Assembly: GCA_024734555.1 (NCBI GenBank)
Contig: JANPWX010020150.1
Span: 1,764,143 to 1,828,142, forward strand
DNA: 64,000 bases
Direction: 5' to 3'
From: Trochalopteron elliotii
Lineage: Eukaryota; Chordata; Aves; Passeriformes; Leiothrichidae
The translations under genes were made by a program, and so were the position numbers. The stretch's first letter is position 1. Every line of letters starts with the position of its first letter. This document shows, piece by piece, positions 1 through 10,929 of this stretch. Below the pieces are notes generated by a model. The model made no database searches and was not told the origin of the DNA. It saw only the letters and a program-made list of their open reading frames with translations.

Positions 1-1637
1 TTTATAAGATTCAAAAATTAATTTCATAAGCTTTGGCAAAGTAAGAACTGTAATCAGCTAAGAGTGATGCACACAGTTCTTCAGCTTACACTGACTACAG
101 TTATGAGGAGCTGTTGTGTAATTTCTTTCCTTGTAATCTCCTTGAAGTGCTAATGTAATTTTGTAATTCTTGTCTATTTTCACATGCCCAGAATAAAGGA
201 GTCCTAGCTGAAAGTCATATTCTCTGTCAAATCTTACCAGTCCTTTTCTAACTTGATTGCCCTGTCAGATTCTGTGATTCCTTCAGTAACTTTACTAGCC
301 TACTACCTGCATGACAGCTTGTTATGCTACACTGGACTTTTCCTGGCTGAACAGGATCTGCAGTGTCTTTACAGGTATGTCTCTTAAGCAGCTTGCAAAA
401 TGTATACTGTTATTTTAGATTTTTATTCAGAATGTTCAAAACCAAACCTGGGTGTTGTCAAATTCTCAGTTTTTTCGAAAACAATAGCTTCTCAAGTCAT
501 CCAGAACGCCTAGCAGGCTATAAAAATACCCATCCTCTAATTTTTTTCTGGGCTTTCTTATATAGAAATTATGTTCTCAATTTGATTAAAAAGTAGTCAT
601 TAGACATTTTCTTCACAGTGAATAATCTTACTTGCGCTGCCTGGTGACATGAGCATTTGATCACTCATCACACACAGCATGCCAGAGCTCTGCTCTGTGC
701 AGTGTCTGACACTGAGTAAGTCTAAAGATGTGTTCCTGGGGTTCGTGATGGCTCCAGATATTTTTAGATATGCTCTAGACACACATTATTTCTCTCCTGG
801 GATTAGAGAACAATCTATTGTTCTAAAAAGAACAATCTATTACATTATACAAGTATATAATGTATAATGTATGAGCTCCAGAAACCAGGTTCATTGCCTT
901 TCTTCCACTTACAGCAGTTTCAATGGACTTCCCAGAGTAAAAAAATCCTGTGAATTTGCAACATTATCTCTCCCAGTGCATACTCTGTTTACTAGTCTGT
1001 TCCTTTAAAAGTGGAAGTCAAAAGCCCCATTTTTCATGTCTTTCTGAAGATACTTAAAAGTTATTAAATGCCTGATATAACAAGGAGTGCATCACGTAAG
1101 TTTCCTCTTTTTTCCCTTTTTGCCTCCATGCTCAAAATGATAATTGGCTCTGATATTTGATGATGGGGAAGGCATTACAAAAAAGTCAAAAGAGAAGATA
1201 TAAAAGAAACAATCCAAGCAGTTTGTATGGGAAATGTTAACAGACATCAACAGCTAAGAACAGAGAACTAGAAAATAGAAAAAATAGAGACATAGAAAAA
1301 GATCGAAAAAACAGAAAACTAGAAACAGATGAGTAAAGCGGTGATAAAGGAGTAGAGGGATAGAAGGAAAAGGCAGCAATTTGTACTTCAAAGAACATTG
1401 GTTTTACATTCTATCTTTCCACTGCAGTTATCCTATGAGGTGTTAATAATCTACGGTCATATCCCAACACCTGCCGCACATTTGATGGCCAAAATACACA
1501 CAGAGGTCATGTTAAGGGATCATTCTCCTGCCTCTGTGACCTCTTACTCCATGTTTCTCACTCAATGGGTCTCTGGAGTAGGAAGCTGGAGCGGCATCAT
1601 CTTAGTTGTAGACTGGCATGGGTCAATGCCTTCTGCC
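1..1637. other. intronic DNA, no gene seen
   Basis: This is AT-rich sequence with only short chance reading frames. The one local structure seen is a cluster of three AACAAT/ATTGTT motifs at 807-841, followed by a TATAATGTATAATGTATG stretch. I recognise no transposon. Confidence 0.6.
807..841. repeat. 13-bp direct repeat containing an 8-bp inverted repeat
   Basis: AGAACAATCTATT occurs at 807-819 and again at 829-841, a period of 22 bp. Within 807-824 the arms AGAACAAT and ATTGTTCT form an inverted repeat around CT. The AACAAT core matches the SOX-type HMG-box motif three times in 35 bp. Binding is not shown. Confidence 0.6.
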
Positions 1638-1920
1638 AGGTAACAAGCCATAGGACAAGAGAAAATGGCCTTAAGTTGTGCTGGGGAGGTTTAGGCTTAA
1701 AATTAGGAAATAGTTCTTCAGTGAAAGGATGCTCAGGCATTGCAAAACACTGTCAGGGCAGTGGTGGATTCACCATCTCTGGACGTATTAAAAGAACTTG
1801 TGCACGTGGAACTTAGAGACATGGTTTTGTGGTGATCCTGTCAATGCTGAGTTAATGGCCGAGCTGGATGATCTTAGAGTTCTTTTCAAACCTTAATTTT
1901 TCTATGATTCTGTGATTCTG
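1638..1920 (+). mobile_element. CR1 LINE, 5'-truncated 3' end
   Basis: This is a sense-oriented CR1 3' fragment of about 283 bp. It contains the recognisable avian CR1 sequence around 'ATAGGACAAGAGAAAATGGC', 'GGGGAGGTTTAGG', 'TTCAGTGAAAGGATG' and 'GTGGTGGATTCACCATCTC'. It ends in the diagnostic tail ATTCTGTGATTCTG after 'GATGATCTTAGAG'. It is moderately diverged from the consensus I know and carries no reading frame. Confidence 0.85.
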
Positions 1921-2721
1921 AGTCTTCTGAGCACAGACCTTTTTTGCTCTCCTCAGACATGTACAAGGCTGTACAAATCCAACATTAAATAAAATTATGG
2001 GGTGCTAGGCAAAGCGATGCTTCTCGTGTGTGGTGTTCTGACAACCATCCAGAAAGGAGGGGAGTCTGTGGGTCCCAGCCTTAGCAATATGTAACACCCT
2101 GTGAAATCAGTGGGAGGCACAGCATTTATCAGGCTCTTCTGTGTTCTTTGAAGAACTAGATTCCTCGACACACAAAAATCTTCATTGGAATAATGAATCA
2201 CAGTGATGGTAGGGGGATATCTCCTTTGGTATCAGGAAATAAAAATGTTTTCCCCCAATCTGGGAGAAAATGACAAGATGTGAAACAAATATATGTGTAT
2301 TTCTATATGTTTTCACTTATTCTCTGTGACCCAGCTCTTACCTTTGCTCTCACTCCCCAGTTTTTATTGTTCATAACAATATAAACAAATCGCTACTTTG
2401 AACAAGTGGCAGTAGGACGAAAAATCAAAACAAAATGCCAGTGACTATAAACAGATTTAAATACACATATCACTGAAACATGCTCATGTAAGGTTTACTT
2501 AGTGTAAAGTAACACGCATTTCCACTCTTTAAAGAAAATAGTTGTTAGTACAAATGTGTTATACAAAGAATTTACAGAAAGCGATGCAAAACCCAGCAAG
2601 ATAACAACTTGTGCTGATTAACAGTGACAGAATATTTAAAGAATAAGATTACTTGGTGATTGAAAGCTTTTATTCCTCAATTTCATTTACCTAAAAATAA
2701 CTACAGATCAAATTGGTTTGC
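1921..2721. other. intronic DNA, no gene seen
   Basis: This is unremarkable AT-rich sequence between a CR1 fragment and an LTR-like element. I recognise no repeat or coding signal. Confidence 0.55.
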
Positions 2722-4239
2722 TGTAGTGGTTTCACGTTCGCCAATTTCTGTTTCTCAAAATTAGTGTAGTGGTTTCAGTGCCCATTTTATTTACTCTTTT
2801 TCTGCTGTGAGATAGGATTAAGAGAAAAGCAAAGCAGGCTCAGAACTTAAAAGGGTACAAAGACAGGTTTATTAAAAATATAAGACAGAAAAAATAATAA
2901 TCAGAACAAAATCAGAATAAAACCTTTAAAACACTTCTCCTGTCTCCCAACAGCTTATTTTCTTTCTCACAGACAACGTAATAAGACAAAACTTGGAAAT
3001 TTAGGTCAGTTTTACCACTTATAAAATAGTCTTTCATCAGTTCATTTAGAGAGTCTCTTTTGGTTTACCATAGAAACTTCCCACAAGACAAGAACAGTCT
3101 TCTTGTGGCCTTTAATTCTCACAAAAGCAGCCTCCCAGGAATCTACAGTTGTGAAGTCCCTCCCATATTACACAGCCTCCCACTGCTGAAGTATACGTTA
3201 TGCATACTCATGAGGTACCATCTTAAAGATGAATGGTTCCAAAAGCAAAGGTTTTTCTTCATCTCTATGAACAGAAATCTTTTCTCTTTCTGGGGGCAGA
3301 TCTTCATCTTCATCTCATCTCTCTCTCTCTGTTTATGTTTCTCATAAAATCACAGCGACTTCAGTATTTACTTAATCCACCACAAATGCTTTTGCTTATA
3401 TCTGTAGTCTAAATATTCTCACCTCCCCAATGTAGATTTTCCCACGATTTAAAGGGATATTCTAGTGTTTCACAGTCCATTACCATAGCTCACAAAAGAC
3501 TTTCAGCCTTAAACCATGGCATCTTCTCATCTCTTCCATCTAAGATGTAACTCTTCCTTCACTGACTAGGATGTCTTCATATTGTCTCTCTACGTATCTC
3601 CACTCTGTCTTTTCTCTCACTCAGAAGGAAGATTAGTGTTTTGCAAGTTTCATCTGTGCAAGGAAAAAGTTAACATTCTCCCAAGTCTGAAGAAGACATG
3701 ATGGTTCTTTCCCAGGAAATGGCTAAAGGTGGTAAATTCAGGCCATGCTGGGCTGGGCCAGGATCTCTCTCACAGCTGAGCCTCTCCCTCTGCAAGGGGT
3801 CTTGGTAGCAGTGGTTGGAGCGCCCTGGCGAGGAGGGACGGCTGGGATCTCACAGTCATGGCCTGGGCTCCCCTTCCTCCGCCCAGCAGCTGCTGAAGGG
3901 GCCTGGCCCTGCCCTGCCAGGCCTCCTGGGCCGTGGCGGGGCAGGAGTGGCAGCATAGCAGCAGAATGTTAGCAGCCATTCTGGCCTAATCCAGCCAGGA
4001 TGGGATATACTTTCCTCCCCCGGCCTGGGAACTGCCAGGTCTGATCTGGTCAGGACTGCTTTAGCAGCAGGACCTGGCTGGCCATGTCAGGCCCGGAGGG
4101 CCATGCGGCAGAGCAGGGCCAGCCCTGCCAGCCCTTGTTACCTGTTCCAAGGCCAGAGGTAAAAAAAAGGGCTTTTCCAGAGATTTCTCTGATTTTAACC
4201 CTGTGTGTTCACAGAGGAGTGTCTCAGGTAATGGCTACA
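2722..4239 (-). mobile_element. probable solo LTR of an endogenous retrovirus
   Basis: This is an LTR-like element of about 1.5 kb, antisense to RIT2. On the + strand it starts TGTAGTGG and ends TGGCTACA, so the termini TGTAG/CTACA are perfectly inverted, as expected for an LTR with TG...CA ends. On the minus strand an AATAAA signal (complement of 2868-2873) lies about 150 bp from the 3' end. That places R/U5 at the low-coordinate side and a GC-rich U3 at about 3740-4150. The TGTAGTGGTTTC start is repeated at 2765, 43 bp inside. I found no convincing target duplication at these ends; a CAGAT 5-mer at 2704-2708 and 4241-4245 would require slightly different boundaries. No gag, pol or env sequence is present. 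The exact family and edges are uncertain. Confidence 0.6.
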
Positions 4240-4495
4240 CCAGATGTCAATATTCAAACCTAGTCCCTGATTGGTTTTGCTATAACTTTCTTGAAAAAAA
4301 CACATCCATGTAAAACCATCACAATTGCGAAGTTGCATTTTTGGTTTCTATAGTATCACTGTACATACTGGATGAGTTTTAGAATAATAAGTTTTAAGCA
4401 ATACTTAAACCAGTTTTGTGTGTTGGGATACTTTAGGTGGTGTAATTCAAATGCATGTTCAAGCTTGTGAATAAGATGCATTTCTGACTGCTTAA
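4240..4495. other. short spacer between two LTR-like elements
   Basis: This is 256 bp of AT-rich sequence with no recognisable feature, separating two antisense LTR-like elements. Confidence 0.5.
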
Positions 4496-5359
4496 TGTTA
4501 TGAACGGGCCAGGAGACCTTCTTCTCCCTTTTAAAAGCCTTTATTAAAAACAGCCTGGGATGGGGGCTCGGGGCACGCGCACACCAGTGCTGCTCCCTGG
4601 ACGACACACTGGAGGAGGAGTTCTCAGCTCTGTCCACTGTGGTTGGTGCAGGCAGATCTGGGCCTTCTGTCCTTGCAAGAGTCCTCAGGAAGGCTCTAAA
4701 CTTCTCTCTCGCTCATTGAGTCCAGGGGTGTCTCTCTTTTGGAGCACCTCCCAGGTCATGGCAAGACACAAGGAACAGTCCACTAATACCTTAGGGTGTT
4801 GCCAGTCCAATGTTGTTCTTTGTAGGTCTGGATTGTTTGTTGGTTTGACTCGACAGGGGCTTTCAGTGTCAGTCTGGTCCCATCTGGCAGGAGGGCTTTG
4901 TGATTTCCATAAGCGTGGCAGCAGCAGTCTGACTGACAGGCCGGGTGCCAGCAGGAAGTAGGAAGAGGATCTGACAGGAAGTAGGAAGTGGGGCAGGCAA
5001 GGGGCCAGCAGGGAGGCAGCAGCAGTCCAACTCAGGGGAAGGCAAGGTATTTCAAGGGTATCAAAAGGGACACAAAACATACAACTCAAGGAGTAAGAAA
5101 CTGGGGCTGGGATACATACAACATGTAACAACCAATGGGCACAATGACAACAAATCATATAACTCGAGTAAGAACTAGGATACATATAGCGTGTAACATC
5201 CAATGGGCTTAAGGACACAAAACATACAACTCAAGGAATAAGAAACTGGGGCTGGGATACATACAACTCAGGGGGGTGAGAAACTGGTACAATTCAAGGG
5301 ATGAGAAATTGGAGTTTGGGGTACCGGTATGCAACAACCAAAAGGGTACAGTCGTAACA
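4496..5359 (-). mobile_element. probable solo LTR with tandem repeats in U3
   Basis: This LTR-like element of about 864 bp is antisense to RIT2. The + strand starts TGTTATGA and ends GTCGTAACA, giving inverted TGTTA/TAACA termini. The minus strand has an AATAAA signal (complement of 4540-4545) close to its 3' end. The remote, presumed U3, side holds about 3.5 tandem units of 68-76 bp. The flanking bases (CTTAA on one side, CTTTG on the other) are not an exact target duplication, so the boundaries are tentative. It does not resemble the LTR pair at 10.5 and 62.9 kb. No internal retroviral sequence adjoins it. Confidence 0.6.
5070..5335. repeat. tandem 68-76-bp repeats inside the LTR
   Basis: Units begin at about 5070, 5146 and 5214, each opening with a GACA(C)AA..ATACAACTC motif and continuing TAAGAA(A)CT..GGATACATA. 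A degenerate fourth unit (GAGAAACTGG...) follows at about 5270. Two units carry a CCAATGGG box, so the array may be a duplicated U3 enhancer block; that role is inferred. Confidence 0.75.
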
Positions 5360-7008
5360 CTTTGAGCTTTTTATATGAAATCAGGAATTTTTATTTCTTT
5401 CAGTTAGAGGTAGGACAAATGCGGAAATCGAATTTTTTATCCCAAGAAATTGTTGATTGTTCCCTTTCTAACTCTGAACATTGCAAATAAAGTTGGTAAA
5501 AATCACAGACAGTTAGTACTTTACAGCGTCGGAACACTTGGGAATATCTTTAGCACCACTGATGTTAATTTAGTCACAACAAAAAGCAGGATGTGTAATG
5601 GGAACAGATGAGATATGTTGTAGTAGACATTGTTGCTCAGGAAATGACCTAGGTAGACACAATACCAGTTTGTACTGTGATGAAAGTTTCTGAGGGAATG
5701 AAATGTTTCTCTGGCTCACGAAGTTCCATACCACAGACAAATACTATGAATAATTTTTTTCAGGTTTAGTGCAAAACAAGCTGCTAAAAATCATTAAGAT
5801 GTTGGTGATAGAAGTGCTTGCCTCTGAGTACTAATTCCTTCCACCCATTTTTATCTCTTTCTTCTTGCAGGCTCTCCCTTAAAGTATATGATAGAATTTA
5901 TGAGAGAAGTAAGAAATGTAAAATGATGCCTGCTTATGTTAGTAAATGGGGTAGAGCCCATGCTATCTTTCAAAATTCTTTTTATTTTTCCCATAAACTT
6001 ACTGTAAGTGTATTTCCTGCCAATAAAATATTTTACCAGGAACATGACAATGTGGAAGGGCTTAGATTTGCAATCTATTGTGAAAAGGTTTTTCTGTTCC
6101 CATTTTATTTAATTTTATTTATTTGTCTAGATTATTTCTGTATTTATATTAATCTCAGGATTTTTAACAGTCAATGAATTTCTCACAATGTACAGGATTT
6201 AAAAGTTACCTATCTTCAGAACCCTCTCTAGCTAAACTGACAACCAAATACATATTTGTTTACTTAGAGGAAAACCAAGATAGGATGGGTCTTATTTGTT
6301 CTGTCAGTGTCTTATGTGTCATATCTGTTCAGCTCAGTGATTACTGTCAGTATTGTGGCATTTAAAAGAAGACCTGAAGAGAGTGGAAATGCAATTTGTG
6401 TTCTGTGCTGCCTCACACATCACAAAGAAAGCTGGCAGCTTGACCTTAGCAGTAGAGCAGAAAGAATACAACTCTTTTCTTTGTACACTGAGAGTTCCAG
6501 CCAAATGAATGCATCTTAATGGGGAATCACTCACTCCAGAGTAGGTGGGGAGGGGAGGGAAACAGCGAAGTATTGTGCAGCTGAAGAAAAAAAAATCTGT
6601 GTTTGTTCCTGACTCTCCCTTTGAAATTACCATAGAATGGCTTGACCCCTATTTTCTGTCCTACCCACTGAAATACCTGAATTAAAGCGGTTAAAGCAGT
6701 GCGTGGTTAAGTGGGATGGAGCAGAGAGAGGGAAAGATGAAGGAATTATCCTTGTAATTTCTGCAGATATGGAGAGAAGCATCAAAGAGTATTTTGTCCA
6801 GTTAATATTATAACAAAATTTATAAGAGAATTGAAAAGGCAATGAACCTCAAGAGTGTTTTGATACATTATGGAAGAGAGCAGCTAACAGGATTAATATT
6901 TCTGGGGTACAGGAGAGTTTCTAAACTTTAAAACCTAAGCCTGTGATTAAGCAATTACAGTGGATTGATCACAGCCAACATCCAAAAGTAATTATGGTGG
7001 ATTGTTCC
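5360..7008. other. intronic DNA, no gene seen
   Basis: A 119-codon frame at 5818-6177 has low-complexity, Phe/Tyr-rich composition and no recognisable domain, and I treat it as chance. No transposon was recognised. Confidence 0.55.
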
Positions 7009-7061
7009 AGGAAGGAAGGAAGGAAGGAAGGAAGGAAGGAAGGAAGGAAGGAAGGAAGGGA

Positions 7062-7133
<72 letters not shown>

Positions 7134-7194
7134 GAGAAAGAGAGAAAGAGAGAAAGAGAGAAAGAGAGAAAGAAAGAAAGAAAGACAGAAAGAC

Positions 7195-7241
<47 letters not shown>

Positions 7242-7251
7242 GAAAGACAGA
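7009..7251. repeat. purine microsatellite (GGAA)n-(GAAA)n
   Basis: This is about 243 bp of nearly pure purine on the + strand. (GGAA)n runs from 7009 to about 7060, then (AAAG)n with AGAG interruptions to 7251, with only a few C bases (GACAGAAAGACAG) near the middle and end. The Lys/Glu/Arg-rich frames across it are repeat artefacts. Confidence 0.97.
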
Positions 7252-9229
7252 CTTGTGGCTTGAGATAGCAGTTTAACTGCTGAAGCAGAAGCTGTGAATA
7301 AAAGCGAATTTAAGAGTTTATTTACTAATTCTTACTGCAGGCAGATTTTTAGCCAATTCCTGAAAAGCAGGACCTCAACTCACATAATGGCTGCTCAGGA
7401 ATGCAAATGCCATAACCATGAATGATTCTGCTTCTTCCTGCTTTCCTTGAGCTTTTATTCCTGAGTATCACATGATATAATACGAATATCTCTCTAATCA
7501 GCTGTGTGTCCTCACAAGTTCTCTACTACTCCTGCTGGAAGCACAGTGAGGAAAAGAAAAAGTCTTGATGTGGTGTAGAACAGTTCAGCAATGACCAAAA
7601 CACTGGTGAATTATCAACACTAGTTAAGTCACAGAACCAAAACCTGCCACAATACGGGATGCTGTGAAGAAAATTAACTTCACCACAGCCATCTCCAGTA
7701 CAGCAATTTATAGCATGAAAAAGAGTGAAGGAAATGTGGGACTTTTTGTAGTTTGTGTGTATAGCATCATAACTAACTATACAGTAGTACTGACATGCTC
7801 CTCTGTTTTGTTGAAAAGTTGGAGGCCTGTGGGAACGAGGATTATTTTCCTTCTCTTCCTTCCTTGTTTATAACTGGGTGGTTTTTTTTATTTTTTCTAC
7901 AAAAAATATAATGAGTGATATTTGTTTATACAAAAAAGAGTGAGTTTCTTCACTTTTTTTGGTAGAAACATGATAGTTTGAAACTGACTGCTGTTGACAT
8001 GGAAGTATTTGTGTCGTACACCTTTTATGTGTACGGTTTTCTGGAAGGCCACCTGAAAAATTCACTGTCCAGCTGTGTTTCTGGGGAACACCACCATTGA
8101 ATCCAGTTTATTCTTATGGCCAGGTGCTGAGGTATTTACATAGTGCTCAATTTTTTTTCCACACAGGGGAAAGTCTATGGCACAGCACTTTTACTGCAGC
8201 TGAAATGAGATTAGCACATTTGAGCATAATTAAATCATCATTGCCAAGTGGTGGGTCAGCATCACCAACATTTTTTTGCTATTTCTAAAGTACCTGTAGT
8301 TCCAAGAAGACTTAAATCTGTTAGATTCCATTCCTGGAAGGAATGTCTCCAAGCCCATAGTGACCAGTATTGTAGTCATCCTCCACAACAGGTCTTTAAT
8401 TCCAGTTTCTCCATACAGCACATTATTTCCAGGTCAGTCTGGGAGGCCAAGCTGCTTTTGAAGTTCAGGGCTGATTAATTCAGATGTTCTATTACAGCTG
8501 AGTGTTGGCATGCACCCCACTCCCCCCAGCAGGTGCTTCCAAATAGGGAAAGAGTTTCAGTTTACCTTTAGACATTTTAGGAAGTTTAACTAGAAAGTTC
8601 TATATTTTTCTCTTACGTAATTGGCCCAGGGACAGCACAAGAGCATGAATTAGACTCTGAGAGTGTAACTCAAAACCTCTTGGTGATCTTATCGGCAGCA
8701 AGCCAAATTGTTCCTCCTAAAACATTCAGTATTTAGGAAGGAGCGCTGAGGAAGTAAAGGGCTTTTTAGAGTGTTTTAGCAGGGTGTCAGAAGTTTTCTA
8801 AGGCACCTGTGTGCACCTTATCTTTTGTTTATTGTAATGTTTGTTATTTTGTTATTTTTCCTTATGAAACCTTTTGCTTTACAAAAACCTCTGAAGAGCA
8901 GTCTTGCTAATTAATTTTGGCCACTCCTCTGCAAACGCTGGACCCTCAGAGACTGATGCATTTACACGTGGTTCATTACACTCTGACTGACCATATGCTA
9001 ACCTGTATCGGCTGAGGAAGTCTGACCCAGCATCAACCATAAGCAGGAGCCAGGCACAAAGCAGTGGGGCCAGTGGAATGGGTCAGCAGCATTCACCCTG
9101 CAGAGTTCGTGCCAGTGGGACAGACCCCTCAGTAGCCATGCTGTTGTTCTCATTATCTCTGTGACACTGGATGCAGTAGTCATTGTCCAAGTGTGGGGTT
9201 TGTTTTTTTGGTTTGTTTTTCTTTTTTAA
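7252..9229. other. intronic DNA, no gene seen
   Basis: This is AT-rich sequence with chance frames only. I recognise no mobile element or RNA gene. Confidence 0.55.
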
Positions 9230-9273
9230 TCAATTCTTGCCCAATTCTTGGCCAATTTTTGGTCAGTTCTTGG
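9230..9273. repeat. four-copy 11-bp minisatellite
   Basis: Four contiguous 11-bp units are TCAATTCTTGC, CCAATTCTTGG, CCAATTTTTGG and TCAGTTCTTGG. The junctions create TTGGCCAAT, a CCAAT box overlapping an NFI-like half-site. Confidence 0.85.
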
Positions 9274-10452
9274 CCTTGTCAGCATATTTGGCAAATTCTT
9301 AGATCTGCTCAGTGGCAGGGAATGGTAATTCAGAAGCCCAGTAGTCAGTACTGAGTCATGCAGTGAACAGTACTGACAGTATTAAAGACAGATAAGGTTT
9401 TGTCCCTCTTTCTTTCAGTTAAAATAATTTAATAGACATAAATGCCACCAAAAAAAACCCCTGAAAACTGCAACAAATAAACCCCACTTATTTTCTTCCC
9501 TATTTCATCTGATCTAATATAATTCTTAAAAATGTAGTTTGTGGGTGTATATTTTTGTGTTGTTTCCCTGTCACCATCTTGGGCCATACTTATTTTTGAA
9601 CAATACATATCTATTTGTTAATTTTTGGACATTGAAAAGACACAGAAAGCTCTAATGAAGTCCTTTCTAGTGGTCCCTAGACAGCCATAAATCTTTGCTT
9701 AGATTTTAATTTTCAGTTTTTCAATTCATAAATGTGCCTGATTAATAAGCTCATCATTTACTTATAAATAAAAAGAAATTCAAGTTACATTATGTGTAGC
9801 AATCAAATCACTGGTATTGCAGCAGCTGCTGCGTATACAAGTTGAATTGAGAAAGCTATCGCAAACATTAAATGTAAATATCTTTCTGATCTAACCTTCC
9901 CAGTTCCCTGACACTGTAACTTGGGGCCACTTTGCTCTGATTATCTGGTTGCAAAACTTGCATTGAAAGACAGAATCTTAACGTTTTTACATATTTTGTG
10001 GTCTAGTGTCCGTCTCCCTGCTCTTGCTTCTTATCAGTAAAATGAGGCCAGAGGTATTTGCCTTCCTTTGTATGCAAGATGCTCTCTGAACTTCAAATGC
10101 AGAACACCTTTTGAAAGCTGTTAAGTGATACATCTTTGCACATGCTTCAGCCACAAGCTGCCATTCTGTGCAGTGTAATTCCATAACTGGTACCAGGCAA
10201 CAAGTTCTTTGAACTCTATCCAGCAATGCCAGCTCAATAATCAAAGTAAGAGATAACCCTAAACACTAAGATAAACTCTGTAAAGATGATACAACTAGGC
10301 ATGATGGCTCAAGGTAAGGGAATCTGCAGTATATTCTGGTAAATTAAACAATCCATGAAATCAGTGTGTATCTCTTCAAATGGAACCTCGAATACAGTAC
10401 ACAGGTTTAGATGTCTAGGCTCTCTGAAGTTCATGGATTGAAGAGGGCAGTA
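9274..10452. other. intronic DNA, no gene seen
   Basis: No repeat, RNA or coding signal was recognised in this stretch. Confidence 0.55.
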
Positions 10453-10458
10453 TTAGAC
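10453..10458 (+). repeat. left target-site duplication of LTR copy 1
   Basis: TTAGAC directly precedes the LTR and is repeated exactly at 10924-10929. Confidence 0.9.
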
Positions 10459-10923
10459 TAAAGATTGGTGTGTCTGTGGAGGTGCCTATCGGCCGAAGCA
10501 GCTCCCCAGACCAATCTAAAACAGTCCGTGAGTTCCTCCAAATCTGCTGAAGCATGGTTAAGGCTGGAAAAAGGAGTGGGCCTGGCTTGGGTTGGAAAAG
10601 GTGTTTATTTCAGTCCAGCTCCATGTGCTAGGAGAGCACTTGCCAGAGCATGTGCCAAAGAGCCAGAACATCAAGCCAGAGCATGTGCCAGACCTGCAAG
10701 CCAGAGAGCCAGAGCGGGCCTGTGTGTCCCCTTTTCCCAGGTCGCAGCCTGGGCAGGGAACACTCTGGGCCAATGGGGGAAGGGAAGGGGTGTGTCCAGG
10801 ACAGGGTGACATCAGGTGTGATCAGGGGTAGGTGTGTGGCTATTTTGGAATGGAACAAACCAAGTACAGACAAATAACAAAATACAAATACAAATTCAAA
10901 AACCTAAATCACGCACCGCAACA
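10459..10923 (-). mobile_element. solo LTR, ERVK-like, copy 1
   Basis: This is a 465-bp solo LTR antisense to RIT2. It is flanked by an exact 6-bp target duplication TTAGAC (10453-10458 and 10924-10929); six bases is typical of class II (ERVK/beta-like) integration. On its own strand it begins TGTTGCGGTG and ends CAATCTTTA, so it has TG...TA rather than TG...CA ends. It carries an AATAAA signal at the complement of 10604-10609. It is homologous to the element at 62945-63371 along its whole length. Copy 1 is longer partly because of a 16-bp sequence (GCCAGAGCATGTGCCA) repeated at 10642 and 10675. No retroviral coding sequence is present. Confidence 0.9.
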
Positions 10924-10929
10924 TTAGAC
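10924..10929 (+). repeat. right target-site duplication of LTR copy 1
   Basis: TTAGAC directly follows ...CCGCAACA and matches the left flank exactly. Confidence 0.9.

Noticed and set aside
3738..3979. GC-rich patch suggestive of a CpG island or promoter
   Set aside because: It is the U3-side portion of the antisense LTR-like element; the GC richness is explained by that repeat.
4560..5218. 133- and 177-codon frames on opposite strands
   Set aside because: Both fall within the LTR-like element and its U3 tandem repeats, and no retroviral or cellular domain is recognisable.
5818..6177. 119-codon + strand frame preceded by a pyrimidine tract and TTGCAG
   Set aside because: The composition is typical of AT-rich chance frames, no donor defines an exon and no homology is recognised.
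6943..7268. Lys/Arg/Glu-rich frames of 88-106 codons
   Set aside because: They are translations of the purine microsatellite and have no non-repeat core.
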